A stretch of DNA of 64,000 nt from Collinsella aerofaciens (lineage in GTDB: Bacteria; Actinomycetota; Coriobacteriia; Coriobacteriales; Coriobacteriaceae): positions 1-64,000 of the forward strand of contig NZ_JAQLDU010000013.1 in assembly GCF_028209625.1 (NCBI RefSeq), read 5' to 3'. This document shows, in pieces, positions 17,270 through 27,026 of this stretch. The notes under the pieces were generated by a model, which did not search any database, was not told the origin of the DNA, and worked only from the letters and a program-made list of their open reading frames with translations. Position 1 is the stretch's first letter, and every line of letters starts with the position of its first letter. The position numbers and the translations under genes are program-made.

Positions 17270-17305
17270 GTTGTAAATTTCACACCACACAGATTACGCG
17301 CATAA

Positions 17306-17340
17306 ATGGAGCCTGTTTTATGGAGCAGGCTCCATTTTTT
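17306..17340 (+). terminator. Rho-independent terminator after rpsT
   Basis: ATGGAGCCTG (17306-17315) / CAGGCTCCAT (17326-17335) with a 10-nt loop and a T-run to 17340. Confidence 0.9.
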
Positions 17341-17352
17341 GTATCGCTCGGG

Positions 17353-17358
17353 TAAGAT
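17353..17358 (+). promoter_or_regulatory. -10 element placed for a leaderless or near-leaderless lepA mRNA
   Basis: TAAGAT ends 7 nt before the lepA ATG (17366), so transcription should begin at or next to the start codon. No ribosome site is present in the short gap. Confidence 0.45.
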
Positions 17359-17365
17359 AGTCCGC

Positions 17366-19177
17366 ATGAATACTTCAATTGACATTTCCCACATCCGCAA
17401 CTTCTCAATTGTTGCGCACATCGACCATGGCAAGTCCACGATCAGTGACCGCATCCTCGAGCTCACCCATACCGTTGACGAGCGCGACATGGAGTCGCAG
17501 CTGCTCGACACTATGGATATCGAGCGCGAGCGCGGCATCACGATCAAGTCCAATGCCGTTCGCGTGTCCTATGACGCCGATGATGGCGAGACGTATCAGT
17601 TCAACCTGATCGATACGCCGGGCCACGTTGACTTTACCTACGAGGTCTCGCGTTCGCTGGCCGCCTGCGAGGGCGCGGTGCTCGTCGTCGATGCCACCCA
17701 GGGTGTCGAGGCCCAGACCGTCTCCAATGCGACGCTCGCCATGAACGCCAATTTGGACATTGTGCCGGCCATCAACAAGATCGACCTGCCCTCGGCCCAT
17801 CCCGATGAGGTCAAGATCGAGATCGAGGATGACTTGGCGATCCCTGCCGATGATGCCGTGTGTGTCTCGGGCAAGACCGGCGAGGGCATCCACGATCTGC
17901 TGGAGTCCATTGTCTTTTTGATCTCTCCGCCCAAGGGCGATGCGAACGCGCCGCTCAAGGCACTCATCCTGGATTCGTATTTCGACGAGTATCGCGGCGT
18001 CGTCGCCACGGTGCGCATCTTTGACGGTTCCATCAAAAAGGGCGATACCCTGCGCATGATGCAGGCAAAGGGCGACTTTTTGGTCGATGGCGTGGGCGTC
18101 AAGCGTCCCGCCGAGACTCCGGTCGATGCGCTGACGGTCGGCGAGGTGGGCTACGTGGTCACGGGCCTGAAGGACCCCGAGGCCGTGCGCGTGGGCGATA
18201 CCCTCACGTGGGCGTCGAATCCCTGCCCCGAGCCGCTTCCCGGCTACCGCGAGGCTAAGCCCATGGTCTATACGGGCCTGTTCCCGATCGATAACAAGGA
18301 CTATGAGAACCTGCGTGACGCGCTCGATAAGCTGCACGTCAACGACCCGTCGTTGGTGTGGGAGCCCGAGACCTCGGTGGCGCTCGGCTTTGGCTTCCGT
18401 GTGGGCTTCCTGGGCCTGCTGCACATGGAAGTCGTCAAGGAACGCCTGGAGCGCGAGTTCAATCTGGACCTCATTGCCACGAGCCCCTCGGTTGACTATC
18501 ACGTCTACAAGACTGACGGAGAGATGATTGATGTCCGTAGCCCGCAGGATCTTCCCGAGGCCACGCGCATCGAGCGTATCGAGGAACCCTACCTCAAGGC
18601 TAAGATCATCTGCCCGCCCGAGTATACGGGTGCCGTCATGCAGCTCGCTATCGAGCACCGTGGCATTACAACCGACATGATCCATCTCACGAGCAAATCG
18701 GTCGAGATGCGCTTTGACATGCCGCTCGCCGAGCTCATCCTGGACTTCTTTGACCAGCTCAAGAGTCGTACCAAGGGCTATGCCTCGCTCGACTACGAGT
18801 TCAACGAGTACCGTCCCTCCGAGCTCGTTAAGCTCGATATCTTGCTTTCGGGCGATGAGGTGGACGCGCTGTCGTTTATCGTCCACAAGGACAAGGCCTA
18901 TGGCCTGGCCCGTGGCCTGTGCGACAAGCTTAAGGAGATCATCCCGCGTCAGCTGTTCGAGGTGCCCATCCAGGGTGCTATCGGCAATAAGATCATTGCC
19001 CGCTCCACCGTCAAGGCGCGTCGCAAGGACGTGCTTGCTAAGTGCTACGGCGGCGATATCTCGCGTAAGCGCAAGCTGCTCGAGAAGCAGAAAGAGGGCA
19101 AGAAGCGCATGAAGGCCATCGGATCGGTCGAGGTCCCGCAGGAGGCCTTTATGGCGATCCTCAAGGTGGACGAGTAG
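17366..19177 (+). CDS. lepA: Elongation factor 4 (LepA) ribosomal GTPase
   Basis: 603 aa from ATG 17366. GTPase motifs AHIDHGKST (G1), RGITI (G2), DTPGHVDF (G3) and NKIDL (G4). EF-G-like domains II, III and V follow, then the LepA-specific C-terminal domain ([18 protein letters not shown]). It acts on stalled or mis-translocated ribosomes. The 20 extra residues upstream of this ATG in the open frame overlap the rpsT terminator and are not coding. Confidence 0.96.
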   Translation: MNTSIDISHIRNFSIVAHIDHGKSTISDRILELTHTVDERDMESQLLDTMDIERERGITIKSNAVRVSYDADDGETYQFNLIDTPGHVDFTYEVSRSLAACEGAVLVVDATQGVEAQTVSNATLAMNANLDIVPAINKIDLPSAHPDEVKIEIEDDLAIPADDAVCVSGKTGEGIHDLLESIVFLISPPKGDANAPLKALILDSYFDEYRGVVATVRIFDGSIKKGDTLRMMQAKGDFLVDGVGVKRPAETPVDALTVGEVGYVVTGLKDPEAVRVGDTLTWASNPCPEPLPGYREAKPMVYTGLFPIDNKDYENLRDALDKLHVNDPSLVWEPETSVALGFGFRVGFLGLLHMEVVKERLEREFNLDLIATSPSVDYHVYKTDGEMIDVRSPQDLPEATRIERIEEPYLKAKIICPPEYTGAVMQLAIEHRGITTDMIHLTSKSVEMRFDMPLAELILDFFDQLKSRTKGYASLDYEFNEYRPSELVKLDILLSGDEVDALSFIVHKDKAYGLARGLCDKLKEIIPRQLFEVPIQGAIGNKIIARSTVKARRKDVLAKCYGGDISRKRKLLEKQKEGKKRMKAIGSVEVPQEAFMAILKVDE

Positions 19178-19181
19178 GTCT

Positions 19182-20225
19182 ATGGCGCTTTCTGAATACA
19201 GCAAGCGGCTGCTGGGCGCCTATGCCGAGCAGCCGTTCCTTATGGCTCCCATGGCGGGCGTGACCGACCCTGCCTACCGCATCATGTGCCGCCGTCGCGG
19301 TGCCAACCTTGCCTACAGCGAGATGGTGAGCGTGGCGGGCCTTGCCTATGCCAGCAACAAGACCTGGCGCCTGGTGCTACCGGCCGACGAGGAGCAGCAG
19401 ATTTGCGTGCAACTCTTCGGCTCCAAGCCCGATCAGTTTGCGAGCGCCGTCGCTGCCGTCGAGGAGCGCGTTGGCGATCGCCTGTCGCTCATCGATATCA
19501 ATATGGCATGCCCCGCCCGCAAGGTTGTTACCAAGGGCGAGGGCTCGGCGCTCATGCGCACGCCCGACCTGGCGGAGAAGATCGTCGAGGCCACGGTGGG
19601 CGCGGCGCACGTGCCCGTGACCGTCAAGATTCGCAAAGGCTTTTATGCCGAGGACCGCAATGCCGCGACATTTGCCCAGATGCTTGAGGGCGCAGGGGCT
19701 GCCGCAGTCGCCGTGCATGGTCGTTGCGCCACGCAGCTCTACACCGGCCAGGCCGATTGGTCGGTCGTCGATGAGGTCGCAGATGCCGTTGAGATTCCCG
19801 TGATCGGTTCGGGTGATGTGTTCACCGCCGAGGATGCCGCGGTGCATCTGCGAAACTCGGGTGCCAGCGCGGTGTTTATCGCGCGCGGCATCTACGGGAA
19901 CCCGTGGGTGTTTGGCGATGCTCGCGCTCTTGCGCTCGATGGCACACCGGTGCCGGCGCGCAGCTCTGTCGAGCGCCTGGACGCCCTGCGTGAGCACCTA
20001 ACGCTGACGCATGAGCTCCTGCCGCTCATGTCGCGTGCCCGTACGTACGCAAGCTGGTACTTAAAAGGCATGCCCCATGCCGCCGCTTGGCGTGCCCATG
20101 TGGTGCGCTGCTCCACGTATGAGGAGTTTATGGCGCTGGTCGATGAGATCGAGCATGATGTGGTGGCCTGCGAGGCTGCCCTTGCCGCCGGCGAATCGGT
20201 GCCCCCTCATCCGCTGGAGGCTTAA
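19182..20225 (+). CDS. dusB: tRNA-dihydrouridine synthase (DusB type)
   Basis: 347 aa from ATG 19182, 4 bp after lepA. FMN TIM barrel with FLMAPMAGVTDPAYR at the N-terminus, the catalytic-cysteine loop INMACPARKVV, VHGR and GSGDVFTAEDA for FMN phosphate. C-terminal helical domain for tRNA. Reduces uridines in the tRNA D-loop. DusB is chosen over other Dus classes from overall likeness; the exact target position is not certain. Confidence 0.88.
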   Translation: MALSEYSKRLLGAYAEQPFLMAPMAGVTDPAYRIMCRRRGANLAYSEMVSVAGLAYASNKTWRLVLPADEEQQICVQLFGSKPDQFASAVAAVEERVGDRLSLIDINMACPARKVVTKGEGSALMRTPDLAEKIVEATVGAAHVPVTVKIRKGFYAEDRNAATFAQMLEGAGAAAVAVHGRCATQLYTGQADWSVVDEVADAVEIPVIGSGDVFTAEDAAVHLRNSGASAVFIARGIYGNPWVFGDARALALDGTPVPARSSVERLDALREHLTLTHELLPLMSRARTYASWYLKGMPHAAAWRAHVVRCSTYEEFMALVDEIEHDVVACEAALAAGESVPPHPLEA

Positions 20226-20227
20226 GG

Positions 20228-21460
20228 GTGGCCGTTACCGCGCTGTACGTGCACGTGCCGTTCTGTGCCCAAAAGTGCCGCTACTGCGACTTCGACTCGC
20301 GCAGCTTTGCTTCGTGTGATTTGGATGCCGCGCTCGATTCCTATTTTGAGCAGTTGTTCGCGCGTCTCGATGCTTTTGGCAAGGCTGGGGCCCTCGACCA
20401 GATCCGCACCGTCTATGTTGGCGGCGGCACGCCGTCGCTGGCGGGGGAGCGCCTGGTGGAGCTGGCGCGGCGTATTCGTGCGTGGTGCGCCCCCGTTGAG
20501 TTTACCTGCGAGGCCAATCCCGAGTCGCTGACCGCCGAGCTTGCTACTGCGCTTGCCAAGGTTGGTGTCACACGCGTTTCTCTGGGCGTGCAAACGCTCG
20601 ATAACACCGAACTTACCGCCATCGGCCGCATTCACGATGCCGATCGGGCGCTCGCCGCCATCGCGACGGTCAAGGACGCTGGGCTTGACGTGTCGTGCGA
20701 CCTTATGTGCGGACTTCCCGGGCAGACCGCAGCGAGTTGGAAGCGTACGCTCGAGGGCGTGCTGGCGGCGGTTCCGCATCATGTGTCGGTTTACCCGCTC
20801 ACGCTCGAGGTGGGGACGCCCCTCTATCGCATGGCGTGCCGTGACGAGTCGCTCGAGCCCGACGAGGATTTTCAGGCCGCCTGCATGGACGTGGCGCGCG
20901 AGCTCCTGGGTGCCGCCGGCTATCACCCGTATGAGGTGGCGAGCTACGCGCTCGACGGCCATGAATGCGCCCATAACATTGCCTACTGGACCGGACGGGG
21001 CTACCTGGGCCTGGGCCGTTCTGCCGCCGGTATGCTTGATACTGGGGATTTCGACCGTCTTGCAGGTTTGTTCCCCGGCGTGTCTGCTCGAGGCGACGCG
21101 TACCGTGTGCGTTTGGTTCAGCGCGACGATGACGCGACGTCGTTTGAGGCCGAATACCTGTCGCAGCGAGAGGCTGCGGCCGAAGACCTGATGCTCGCTT
21201 GTCGCATGACGCGCGGTATTGCGTCCGACCTGTTGGTTCGCGCGGCTCGTGTCATCCCGGCCGATGAGCTGACAGCCGCTTGTGATCGCGCGCTCGAATT
21301 GGGTCTTGCCACTTGGGTGCCCGAGACGCTCGGGGTCCATGAGGGACCCTTTACTTCGGCAGATGTCGTCGCGGGCCATGTTCGAGCTCGTTTAGCACCG
21401 ACACACCTGGGCTGGCTCGATGGAAATGTTCTGTTCGAGCTGTTTTGGGATCTAGCTTAG
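20228..21460 (+). CDS. hemW: Radical SAM coproporphyrinogen III oxidase-like protein HemW
   Basis: 410 aa from GTG 20228 after GGAGGC. The radical-SAM cluster CAQKCRYCDF (CxxxCxxC, residues 14-21) has the Phe/Asp following it as in HemW. VYVGGGTPS, ANPES and RVSLGVQTLD are family motifs. It lacks the extra N-terminal and cysteine features of HemN. HemW proteins are haem chaperones and not true oxidases in studied cases, so a haem-transfer role is more likely than catalysis. It lies 2 bp after dusB. Confidence 0.85.
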   Translation: MAVTALYVHVPFCAQKCRYCDFDSRSFASCDLDAALDSYFEQLFARLDAFGKAGALDQIRTVYVGGGTPSLAGERLVELARRIRAWCAPVEFTCEANPESLTAELATALAKVGVTRVSLGVQTLDNTELTAIGRIHDADRALAAIATVKDAGLDVSCDLMCGLPGQTAASWKRTLEGVLAAVPHHVSVYPLTLEVGTPLYRMACRDESLEPDEDFQAACMDVARELLGAAGYHPYEVASYALDGHECAHNIAYWTGRGYLGLGRSAAGMLDTGDFDRLAGLFPGVSARGDAYRVRLVQRDDDATSFEAEYLSQREAAAEDLMLACRMTRGIASDLLVRAARVIPADELTAACDRALELGLATWVPETLGVHEGPFTSADVVAGHVRARLAPTHLGWLDGNVLFELFWDLA

Positions 21461-21470
21461 GCCGCTCGGG

Positions 21471-21476
21471 TAGAAT
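21471..21476 (+). promoter_or_regulatory. Putative -10 element for the dnaJ pair
   Basis: TAGAAT 43 bp before the first dnaJ start. The -35 is poor. Confidence 0.35.
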
Positions 21477-21518
21477 TACCGGAATATATACGCTGCTGTG
21501 AGCAGGAGGTTGCCGCGC

Positions 21519-22622
21519 ATGGCGACGATGAACGAAAAAGATTACTACGAGATTCTAGGTGTCTCCAAGGACGCCACCTCGCGTGATATTCAAAAGGCCT
21601 TCCAGCAAAAGGCCCGTAAGCTCCATCCGGACGTCAACAAAGAGCCGGATGCCGAGGAAAAGTTTAAAGAGGTTTCCGAGGCCTACGCCGTGCTTTCGGA
21701 TGAGCAAAAACGTGCGCGCTACGATGCCATGCGTTCTGGCAATCCCTTTGCCGGTGCCCCTACGGCTTCGCCCTATGGTGGCGGCTATGCCGGCAACACG
21801 GGCTATGGCAATCCCTTTGAGGGCGGCTTTCCTTTTGGCGGTGCCTGGGGCCAGCAGCGTCGCGGCCAGGCTGCCTACAATCCCGAGAACGGCGCCAACG
21901 TGGTCGTCGATATCAAACTGGACGCCAAGGAGGCCAAGGACGGTGCCCGCAAGACCGTCCGCTATACGCGCTTCGATACCTGTGGTCACTGCGGCGGCTC
22001 GGGTTCTGTCTCCTCCGAGCATGCCCATATCTGCCCGAGCTGCGGTGGCCGCGGGCACATCGACGTCGACTTGTCCTTCCTGTTTGGTGCGGGCACGTTC
22101 CAGTCGGTCTGCCCCGAGTGCGGCGGTTCCGGTAAGGTCGTGGCCGACCCCTGCCCCGATTGCGGTGGCAGCGGTCGTACTCGCGTAACCTCCGAGCAGA
22201 CGATTGAGTTTCCTGCCGGCACGCACGATGGCGACGAGGTCCGCATTAGCGGCATGGGTCACGCCGGCACTAACGGTGCCGCTGGCGGTGATCTAGTCGG
22301 CCGTGCCCATGTCGAGTCCGAGCGCTTGGAAGGCAAAGCTCGTACCGGTTTTTACCTGATGGGCATCGTGGCGCCGTTTTTGGTACTCTCGGCCATCTCG
22401 GGCGTGTTCTCGGCCTTTGCCGTGATGTGCTTTATTCCGTTTACCATGGGCCTGTTCATGGTGCTTTCGGACGGCGTGCTTCATCGCAGCCTGCTGTGGT
22501 GGAAGCGCGGTGCGATGCAGTTTGCCAACGGTTTTGCCAATGGCTTCATGTTCGCGCTCGTGTCGGTTTGGTTCGCGAGCTGCTCGCAACGGGCCATGCT
22601 TTCGCCTTACGGAATGCAATAA
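21519..22622 (+). CDS. DnaJ-type J-domain protein with zinc centre and C-terminal membrane helices
   Basis: 367 aa from ATG 21519, with AGGAGG nine bases upstream. J-domain at residues 5-70 with HPD at 36-38. Gly/Phe-rich linker to about 120. Four CxxCxGxG zinc motifs ([32 protein letters not shown]) as in DnaJ. The substrate-binding C-terminal domains stop early, near [11 protein letters not shown]. From about residue 267 two or three hydrophobic helices follow ([20 protein letters not shown] and after, then [13 protein letters not shown]). A soluble DnaJ lacks these, so this copy probably recruits DnaK to the membrane. It is in tandem with a normal dnaJ 81 bp downstream. Confidence 0.85.
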   Translation: MATMNEKDYYEILGVSKDATSRDIQKAFQQKARKLHPDVNKEPDAEEKFKEVSEAYAVLSDEQKRARYDAMRSGNPFAGAPTASPYGGGYAGNTGYGNPFEGGFPFGGAWGQQRRGQAAYNPENGANVVVDIKLDAKEAKDGARKTVRYTRFDTCGHCGGSGSVSSEHAHICPSCGGRGHIDVDLSFLFGAGTFQSVCPECGGSGKVVADPCPDCGGSGRTRVTSEQTIEFPAGTHDGDEVRISGMGHAGTNGAAGGDLVGRAHVESERLEGKARTGFYLMGIVAPFLVLSAISGVFSAFAVMCFIPFTMGLFMVLSDGVLHRSLLWWKRGAMQFANGFANGFMFALVSVWFASCSQRAMLSPYGMQ

Positions 22623-22703
22623 CATCAAACCCTCTGTTTGCGGTTGGCCCAGCTTGGGTATAGGACGCACTGTGACAATAATGAAAGTCGGAAGGATTCG
22701 GTC

Positions 22704-23852
22704 GTGTCGGAAAATAGGGATTACTACGAGGTACTTGGCGTCGACAAGGATGCCGACGCGCGGACGATTAAGCGCGCGTTTCTAAAGAAGGCCCGTACCG
22801 TACACCCGGACGTTTCGGACGACCCCGAGGCCGAGGCCAAGTTCAAGGAGCTCAACGAGGCCTATTCCGTTCTTTCCGATGAGCAGAAGCGTGCTAACTA
22901 CGACCGTTACGGCACTGCCGACGGCCCTGGTGGTTCGGGCTACGTCGATATCAACGATATCTTTGGTGGTATGGGCATGGACGACTTGTTCTCGTCGTTT
23001 TTTGGCGGCGGTGCCGGCGGTGGCGCCCGCAGCCGTCGCGAGCGTCGTCGCGGTCGTGACATGGCCATCTCGCTTTCGGTGACGCTCGAGGAGGCGGCGC
23101 TCGGCTGCAAAAAGACAATCAGCTATGACCGCTTTGCTTCTTGCGAGGACTGCAATGGCACCGGTAGGGCAGAGGGCGCACAGGAAAAGCAGTGCGGCCG
23201 CTGCCACGGCACGGGCTATGTCACGACGGTTCAGCGATCGTTTTTGGGCCAGGTTCAGTCTTCCTCGCCTTGCCCCGACTGCCATGGCGAGGGCACGGTT
23301 ATCGACCATCCCTGCGAGACCTGCGATGGTCAGGGCCGCACGCCTTCGCATGAAAAGATTGACATCGATATTCCCGCCGGCGTTTCGACCGGTCGACAGC
23401 TGCGTGTGAGCGGCTTTGGCGAGGCCGGTCTTCGCGGCGAGCCTTCGGGCGACTTGATTGTCAACGTGCGCGTTGCCGACCATGAGCGCTTTAAGCGCAA
23501 CGGTGACGACCTGTACCTGGTGAGCGATATCTCGATTGCGCAGGCTGCGCTCGGCTGCGAGATCGAGGTCGAGGGCATTATGCCCGACGAGGTCGTTAAG
23601 GTGTGCGTCCCCGCCGGCGCCCAGTACGGCGACACCGTGAGCGTCAATAATTACGGCATGCCGCGCATTGGCGGTGGCGGTTCGCGTGGCCGCTTGATCG
23701 TGCAACTGCGCGTGGTCGTTCCCACCAATCTTTCCAATAAGCAGCGCGAGCTGCTCCGTGCTTTTGCCGATGAGATGGGCGATGACGTCGCTTCCGGTAA
23801 GAAGTCGGTGACCGACCGTATCAAGAGTGCCCTCGACGATATCCTCGATTAA
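22704..23852 (+). CDS. dnaJ: Molecular chaperone DnaJ
   Basis: 382 aa from GTG 22704 after GAAGGA. J-domain with HPD, Gly-rich linker (GGGAGGGARS), four zinc motifs (CEDCNGTG, CGRCHGTG, CPDCHGEG, CETCDGQG), both beta-sandwich substrate domains and a C-terminal dimer segment. It stimulates DnaK ATPase and holds unfolded clients. No dnaK or grpE is nearby, so this is a second chaperone locus separate from any dnaK operon. Confidence 0.92.
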   Translation: MSENRDYYEVLGVDKDADARTIKRAFLKKARTVHPDVSDDPEAEAKFKELNEAYSVLSDEQKRANYDRYGTADGPGGSGYVDINDIFGGMGMDDLFSSFFGGGAGGGARSRRERRRGRDMAISLSVTLEEAALGCKKTISYDRFASCEDCNGTGRAEGAQEKQCGRCHGTGYVTTVQRSFLGQVQSSSPCPDCHGEGTVIDHPCETCDGQGRTPSHEKIDIDIPAGVSTGRQLRVSGFGEAGLRGEPSGDLIVNVRVADHERFKRNGDDLYLVSDISIAQAALGCEIEVEGIMPDEVVKVCVPAGAQYGDTVSVNNYGMPRIGGGGSRGRLIVQLRVVVPTNLSNKQRELLRAFADEMGDDVASGKKSVTDRIKSALDDILD

Positions 23853-23861
23853 GGAGCCCGC

Positions 23862-25154
23862 GTGCTCGCACCCCATATTTCCGCCGTCAACCTCGGCTGC
23901 CGTGTCAACCGGGTTGAGTCTGACCGTATCACTGCCGATCTTATGCGCCTGGGTTTTGCTATGGTGGAGCCCCAGGATGCCGACCTGATCGTCATTAACA
24001 CCTGTGCCGTTACGGGCGAGGCCGAGGCCAAGACCCGTAAGGCCGTTCGTCATGCGCTGGCCTATCCGGGCGAGCCTTACGTGGTCGTAACCGGCTGCGT
24101 CGTCAACCTGCATCCCGAGGAGCTGCTGGAGCTCTCCGATCGCGTGATCGCCGAGCCGTCCAAGATTGACGTCGCCGAGCGCGTCTGCGAGGTGCTGGGT
24201 GTTGAATCCGATAGCGTGCCCGCCTGTAGCGATGGCGACGTGGTCGATGCGCTCGGTCGCTCTCGCCTGGGCGTGAAGATTCAGGACGGCTGCAACCATC
24301 GCTGCACCTATTGCATTGTGTGGAAGGCACGCGGCCCCGAGCGCTCCGTGCCCGTCGAGTCCGTGCTCGAGCAAGTTCGCGAGGCCCAGGAGGCCGGCGT
24401 GCCCGAGGTGGTGCTGACCGGTGTGAACCTGGGTGCCTACGATGGCAAGAGCGCGACCGACGAGCATGTCGAAATCGATGAGCTGCTCGAGGCCATCATG
24501 GAGCGCACGTCTATTCCGCATGTGCGCATTTCCTCGGTCGAGCCCATGGATATCTCTGAGCGCCTGCTTAAGGTTATGGCGCGCTATCCGCAGCGTATTG
24601 CCCCGTTTTTGCACCTGCCCGTGCAGTCCGGCTGTACGGCAACCTTGCATCGCATGGGTCGTCCCTATAGTGCGGAGTCCTTTGAGGACACGGTGCGTAT
24701 GATTCGCGCCAACTTGCCCCAGGCGTCTCTTTCGTGCGACGTCATCGTCGGTTTTCCTGGTGAGACGGACGAGGAGTTCGAGGAGTCGCTGGCGCTGTGC
24801 CGCCGTGTGGGTTTCTCGCGTATGCACGTGTTCCGCTATAGCAAGCGTCCCGGTACCCTTGCTGCCGACATGCCCGACCAGGTGCCGCCCGAGGTTATGG
24901 CCGAGCGCAGCCGTCGTATGCGAGACACGGCGCAGGAGCTCGCTATTGCCGATGCTCGTCGTCGCGTGGGCACTGTCGAGCGTGCCGTGCTCGAGTATGG
25001 TGACAGCCTGACGCTCGGTTCGTTCCATCATGCCCGTCTTGACGATACCTGTGGACTTACAGCCCCGTGCCTGCTCGATGTTGCTATCATCGGAGTCGAT
25101 GATTCCGGCTTGGTCCATGCGCGCAGGGAGGTCCATGGAAGCCTCGAAGATTAG
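23862..25154 (+). CDS. mtaB: tRNA methylthiotransferase MtaB (t6A37 to ms2t6A37)
   Basis: 430 aa from GTG 23862. N-terminal UPF0004 domain with three cluster cysteines (NLGCRVN, NTCAVT, VTGCVV), a radical SAM core with DGCNHRCTYCIV, and a C-terminal TRAM-like end. The NLGCRVN motif and DGCNHRCTYC favour MtaB over MiaB or RimO, both of which are elsewhere in this window. It overlaps phoH by 20 bp. Confidence 0.88.
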   Translation: MLAPHISAVNLGCRVNRVESDRITADLMRLGFAMVEPQDADLIVINTCAVTGEAEAKTRKAVRHALAYPGEPYVVVTGCVVNLHPEELLELSDRVIAEPSKIDVAERVCEVLGVESDSVPACSDGDVVDALGRSRLGVKIQDGCNHRCTYCIVWKARGPERSVPVESVLEQVREAQEAGVPEVVLTGVNLGAYDGKSATDEHVEIDELLEAIMERTSIPHVRISSVEPMDISERLLKVMARYPQRIAPFLHLPVQSGCTATLHRMGRPYSAESFEDTVRMIRANLPQASLSCDVIVGFPGETDEEFEESLALCRRVGFSRMHVFRYSKRPGTLAADMPDQVPPEVMAERSRRMRDTAQELAIADARRRVGTVERAVLEYGDSLTLGSFHHARLDDTCGLTAPCLLDVAIIGVDDSGLVHARREVHGSLED

Positions 25155-26121
25155 ACTTACCGTTCCCGAGGGAATTGATCCCTCGTGCGTTTTGGGCGCC
25201 GGCGACGGCGTCCTTCGTGCACTCGAGAGCTTGGTTCGCGCCCATGTGGTCGCCCGTGGCGATAGCATCGCCGTGAGCGGTGACCCGGACGAGGTCGAAC
25301 TCGTGGCTCGCTTTTTCGAACATGCTTTTCGCGAGGCGACGGCCGGGCGCACGCTGTCTGCTGACGATGTCTCTCGCTGCCTGGCCGTCTTGCGCGACGG
25401 TGAGCACGAGGCTACGTCGCTTCGCGATGACGTGCTGCTTTCGTATCGCGGCCGCGTCATTCGCCCCAAGACGCTTGGGCAAAAGCGCTATGTGGATGCC
25501 ATTCGCTCGCATACCATCACCTTTGGCTTGGGTCCTGCCGGTACCGGTAAGACCTATCTGGCCATGGCGCTCGCCGTTGCCGCGCTCAAGCGCCATGAGG
25601 TGGGCCGTTTGATCTTGACGCGTCCTGTTGTCGAGGCGGGGGAGAACCTGGGCTTTTTGCCTGGCACCCTCGAGGAAAAGATCGATCCGTACATGCGTCC
25701 GCTCTACGACGCCCTTTTTGACATGATGGATCGCGAGCGCACCGATGAGCTTATGGAGCGCGGCGTGATCGAGATCGCCCCGCTTGCCTATATGCGCGGT
25801 CGTACGCTGAGCGATGCTTTCGTGGTGCTCGACGAGGCGCAAAATACTACGCCCGAGCAGATGAAGATGTTCCTGACACGCCTTGGATTCAACTCCAAGT
25901 TCGTGATTACCGGCGACCTCAGCCAGCGCGACCTGGTGGGTCGTCGTGGTGGCTTGGCGGATGTTGAGAAGATTTTGGGCCGTGTCGACGATGTGGCGTT
26001 TGCACACCTGGAGCGCGCCGACGTGGTGCGCCATGCCCTAGTGGGTCGTATCGTTGAGGCATATGATGCTTATGATGACGTGCGCGAGCAGCGCTCGCGC
26101 GACCGAAAGGAGTCCCGTTGA
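25135..26121 (+). CDS. phoH: PhoH-like ATPase
   Basis: 328 aa from ATG 25135 after AGGGAGG, within the 3' end of mtaB. Walker A GPAGTGKTYLA near residues 137-147, Walker B VVLDEAQNTT, and ITGDLSQRDL, all typical of PhoH. An N-terminal KH-like segment precedes the ATPase. Cytoplasmic; biochemical role unclear, but phoH-ybeY adjacency is widespread and suggests an RNA or ribosome function. Confidence 0.9.
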   Translation: MEASKIRLTVPEGIDPSCVLGAGDGVLRALESLVRAHVVARGDSIAVSGDPDEVELVARFFEHAFREATAGRTLSADDVSRCLAVLRDGEHEATSLRDDVLLSYRGRVIRPKTLGQKRYVDAIRSHTITFGLGPAGTGKTYLAMALAVAALKRHEVGRLILTRPVVEAGENLGFLPGTLEEKIDPYMRPLYDALFDMMDRERTDELMERGVIEIAPLAYMRGRTLSDAFVVLDEAQNTTPEQMKMFLTRLGFNSKFVITGDLSQRDLVGRRGGLADVEKILGRVDDVAFAHLERADVVRHALVGRIVEAYDAYDDVREQRSRDRKESR

Positions 26122-26627
26122 GTGTATTGATCAGCAACGATGCCGAGCTCGATACGCTGCTCGACGCGCAGGAGGTGGAGCACATCTGCGAGGTTGTGCT
26201 TGCCGCCGAGGGCGTTGAACGTGAAGTCGAGATTTCCCTTTCGTATGTCGACGAGGACGAGATGCACGAGCTCAACCACGAGTGGCGTGGCATCGACCGC
26301 ACCACCGATGTGCTCTCGTTTGAATGCGACTCGGCCTTTGACGAGGATATTCCCGCCGACGAGACGCTCGAGCTCGGCGATATCATCTTGGCCCCGCAGG
26401 TCATTGCCCGTCAGGCCCCCGGCTTTGGCAATAGCCCTGTCGACGAGTGCCGCCTGATGCTCGTACACGGCATGCTGCACCTGCTGGGGTATGACCATAT
26501 CGAGGACGACGAGGCCGAGGTCATGGAGGCCCGCGAGGACGCTATCCTGCGCGATCTGGCGCTCGAGCGCGGCGAGGACCCCAAACTCGTTCACGTCGGC
26601 CCCATCACCAATCATGGCCACGACTAG
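26118..26627 (+). CDS. ybeY: Endoribonuclease YbeY (rRNA maturation factor)
   Basis: 169 aa from TTG 26118, overlapping phoH by TTGA, with AAAGGAG upstream. Zinc motif HGMLHLLGYDH (HxxxHxxxxxH) plus TDVLSFE. Acts in 16S rRNA 3' end processing and ribosome quality control. It is tightly coupled with phoH, dgkA and era. Confidence 0.94.
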   Translation: MSVLISNDAELDTLLDAQEVEHICEVVLAAEGVEREVEISLSYVDEDEMHELNHEWRGIDRTTDVLSFECDSAFDEDIPADETLELGDIILAPQVIARQAPGFGNSPVDECRLMLVHGMLHLLGYDHIEDDEAEVMEAREDAILRDLALERGEDPKLVHVGPITNHGHD

Positions 26628-26636
26628 GAGCCGCTT

Positions 26637-27014
26637 ATGATTCCCGGATCGAACAAGGATCATCCGTCCTTTTTAAAGTCGTTCTCCTACGCCATGGAGG
26701 GCTTCGTCACCGCCGTCAAGACCGAGCGCAACATTAAGGTTATGCTCGTAGCGGGCGTGTGCACCGTCATTGCCGGCTGCATCGTGGGGCTCGACATTGC
26801 CGAGTGGGCCACGATTATCATCTGCTGCGGCCTGGTGATTCACGGCGAGCTGTGCAATACCGCCATGGAGGCCATTGTCGATCTGGCGACCCAGGAGCTC
26901 CATCCGCTGGCAAAACGCGCCAAGGACATCGCCGCCGCCTCGGTATACGTACTTTCAATCACCGCCGCGATTGTGGGCTTGCTGGTATTTGCCCACGCGC
27001 TCGGCTTTATTTAG
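26637..27014 (+). CDS. dgkA: Diacylglycerol / undecaprenol kinase family membrane protein
   Basis: 125 aa from ATG 26637. Three transmembrane helices, with the DgkA signature GELCNTAMEAIVDL and acidic metal-binding residues. In Gram-positive bacteria this family phosphorylates undecaprenol, recycling the cell-wall lipid carrier. It lies in the conserved ybeY-dgkA-era order, which supports the assignment. Confidence 0.9.
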   Translation: MIPGSNKDHPSFLKSFSYAMEGFVTAVKTERNIKVMLVAGVCTVIAGCIVGLDIAEWATIIICCGLVIHGELCNTAMEAIVDLATQELHPLAKRAKDIAAASVYVLSITAAIVGLLVFAHALGFI

Positions 27015-27026
27015 AAAGGGATTCCC

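Noticed and set aside
22782..25469. 895-aa minus-strand open frame opposite dnaJ-mtaB-phoH
   Set aside because: Typical long antisense frame in GC-rich DNA. It spans three well-supported genes on the other strand and matches nothing.
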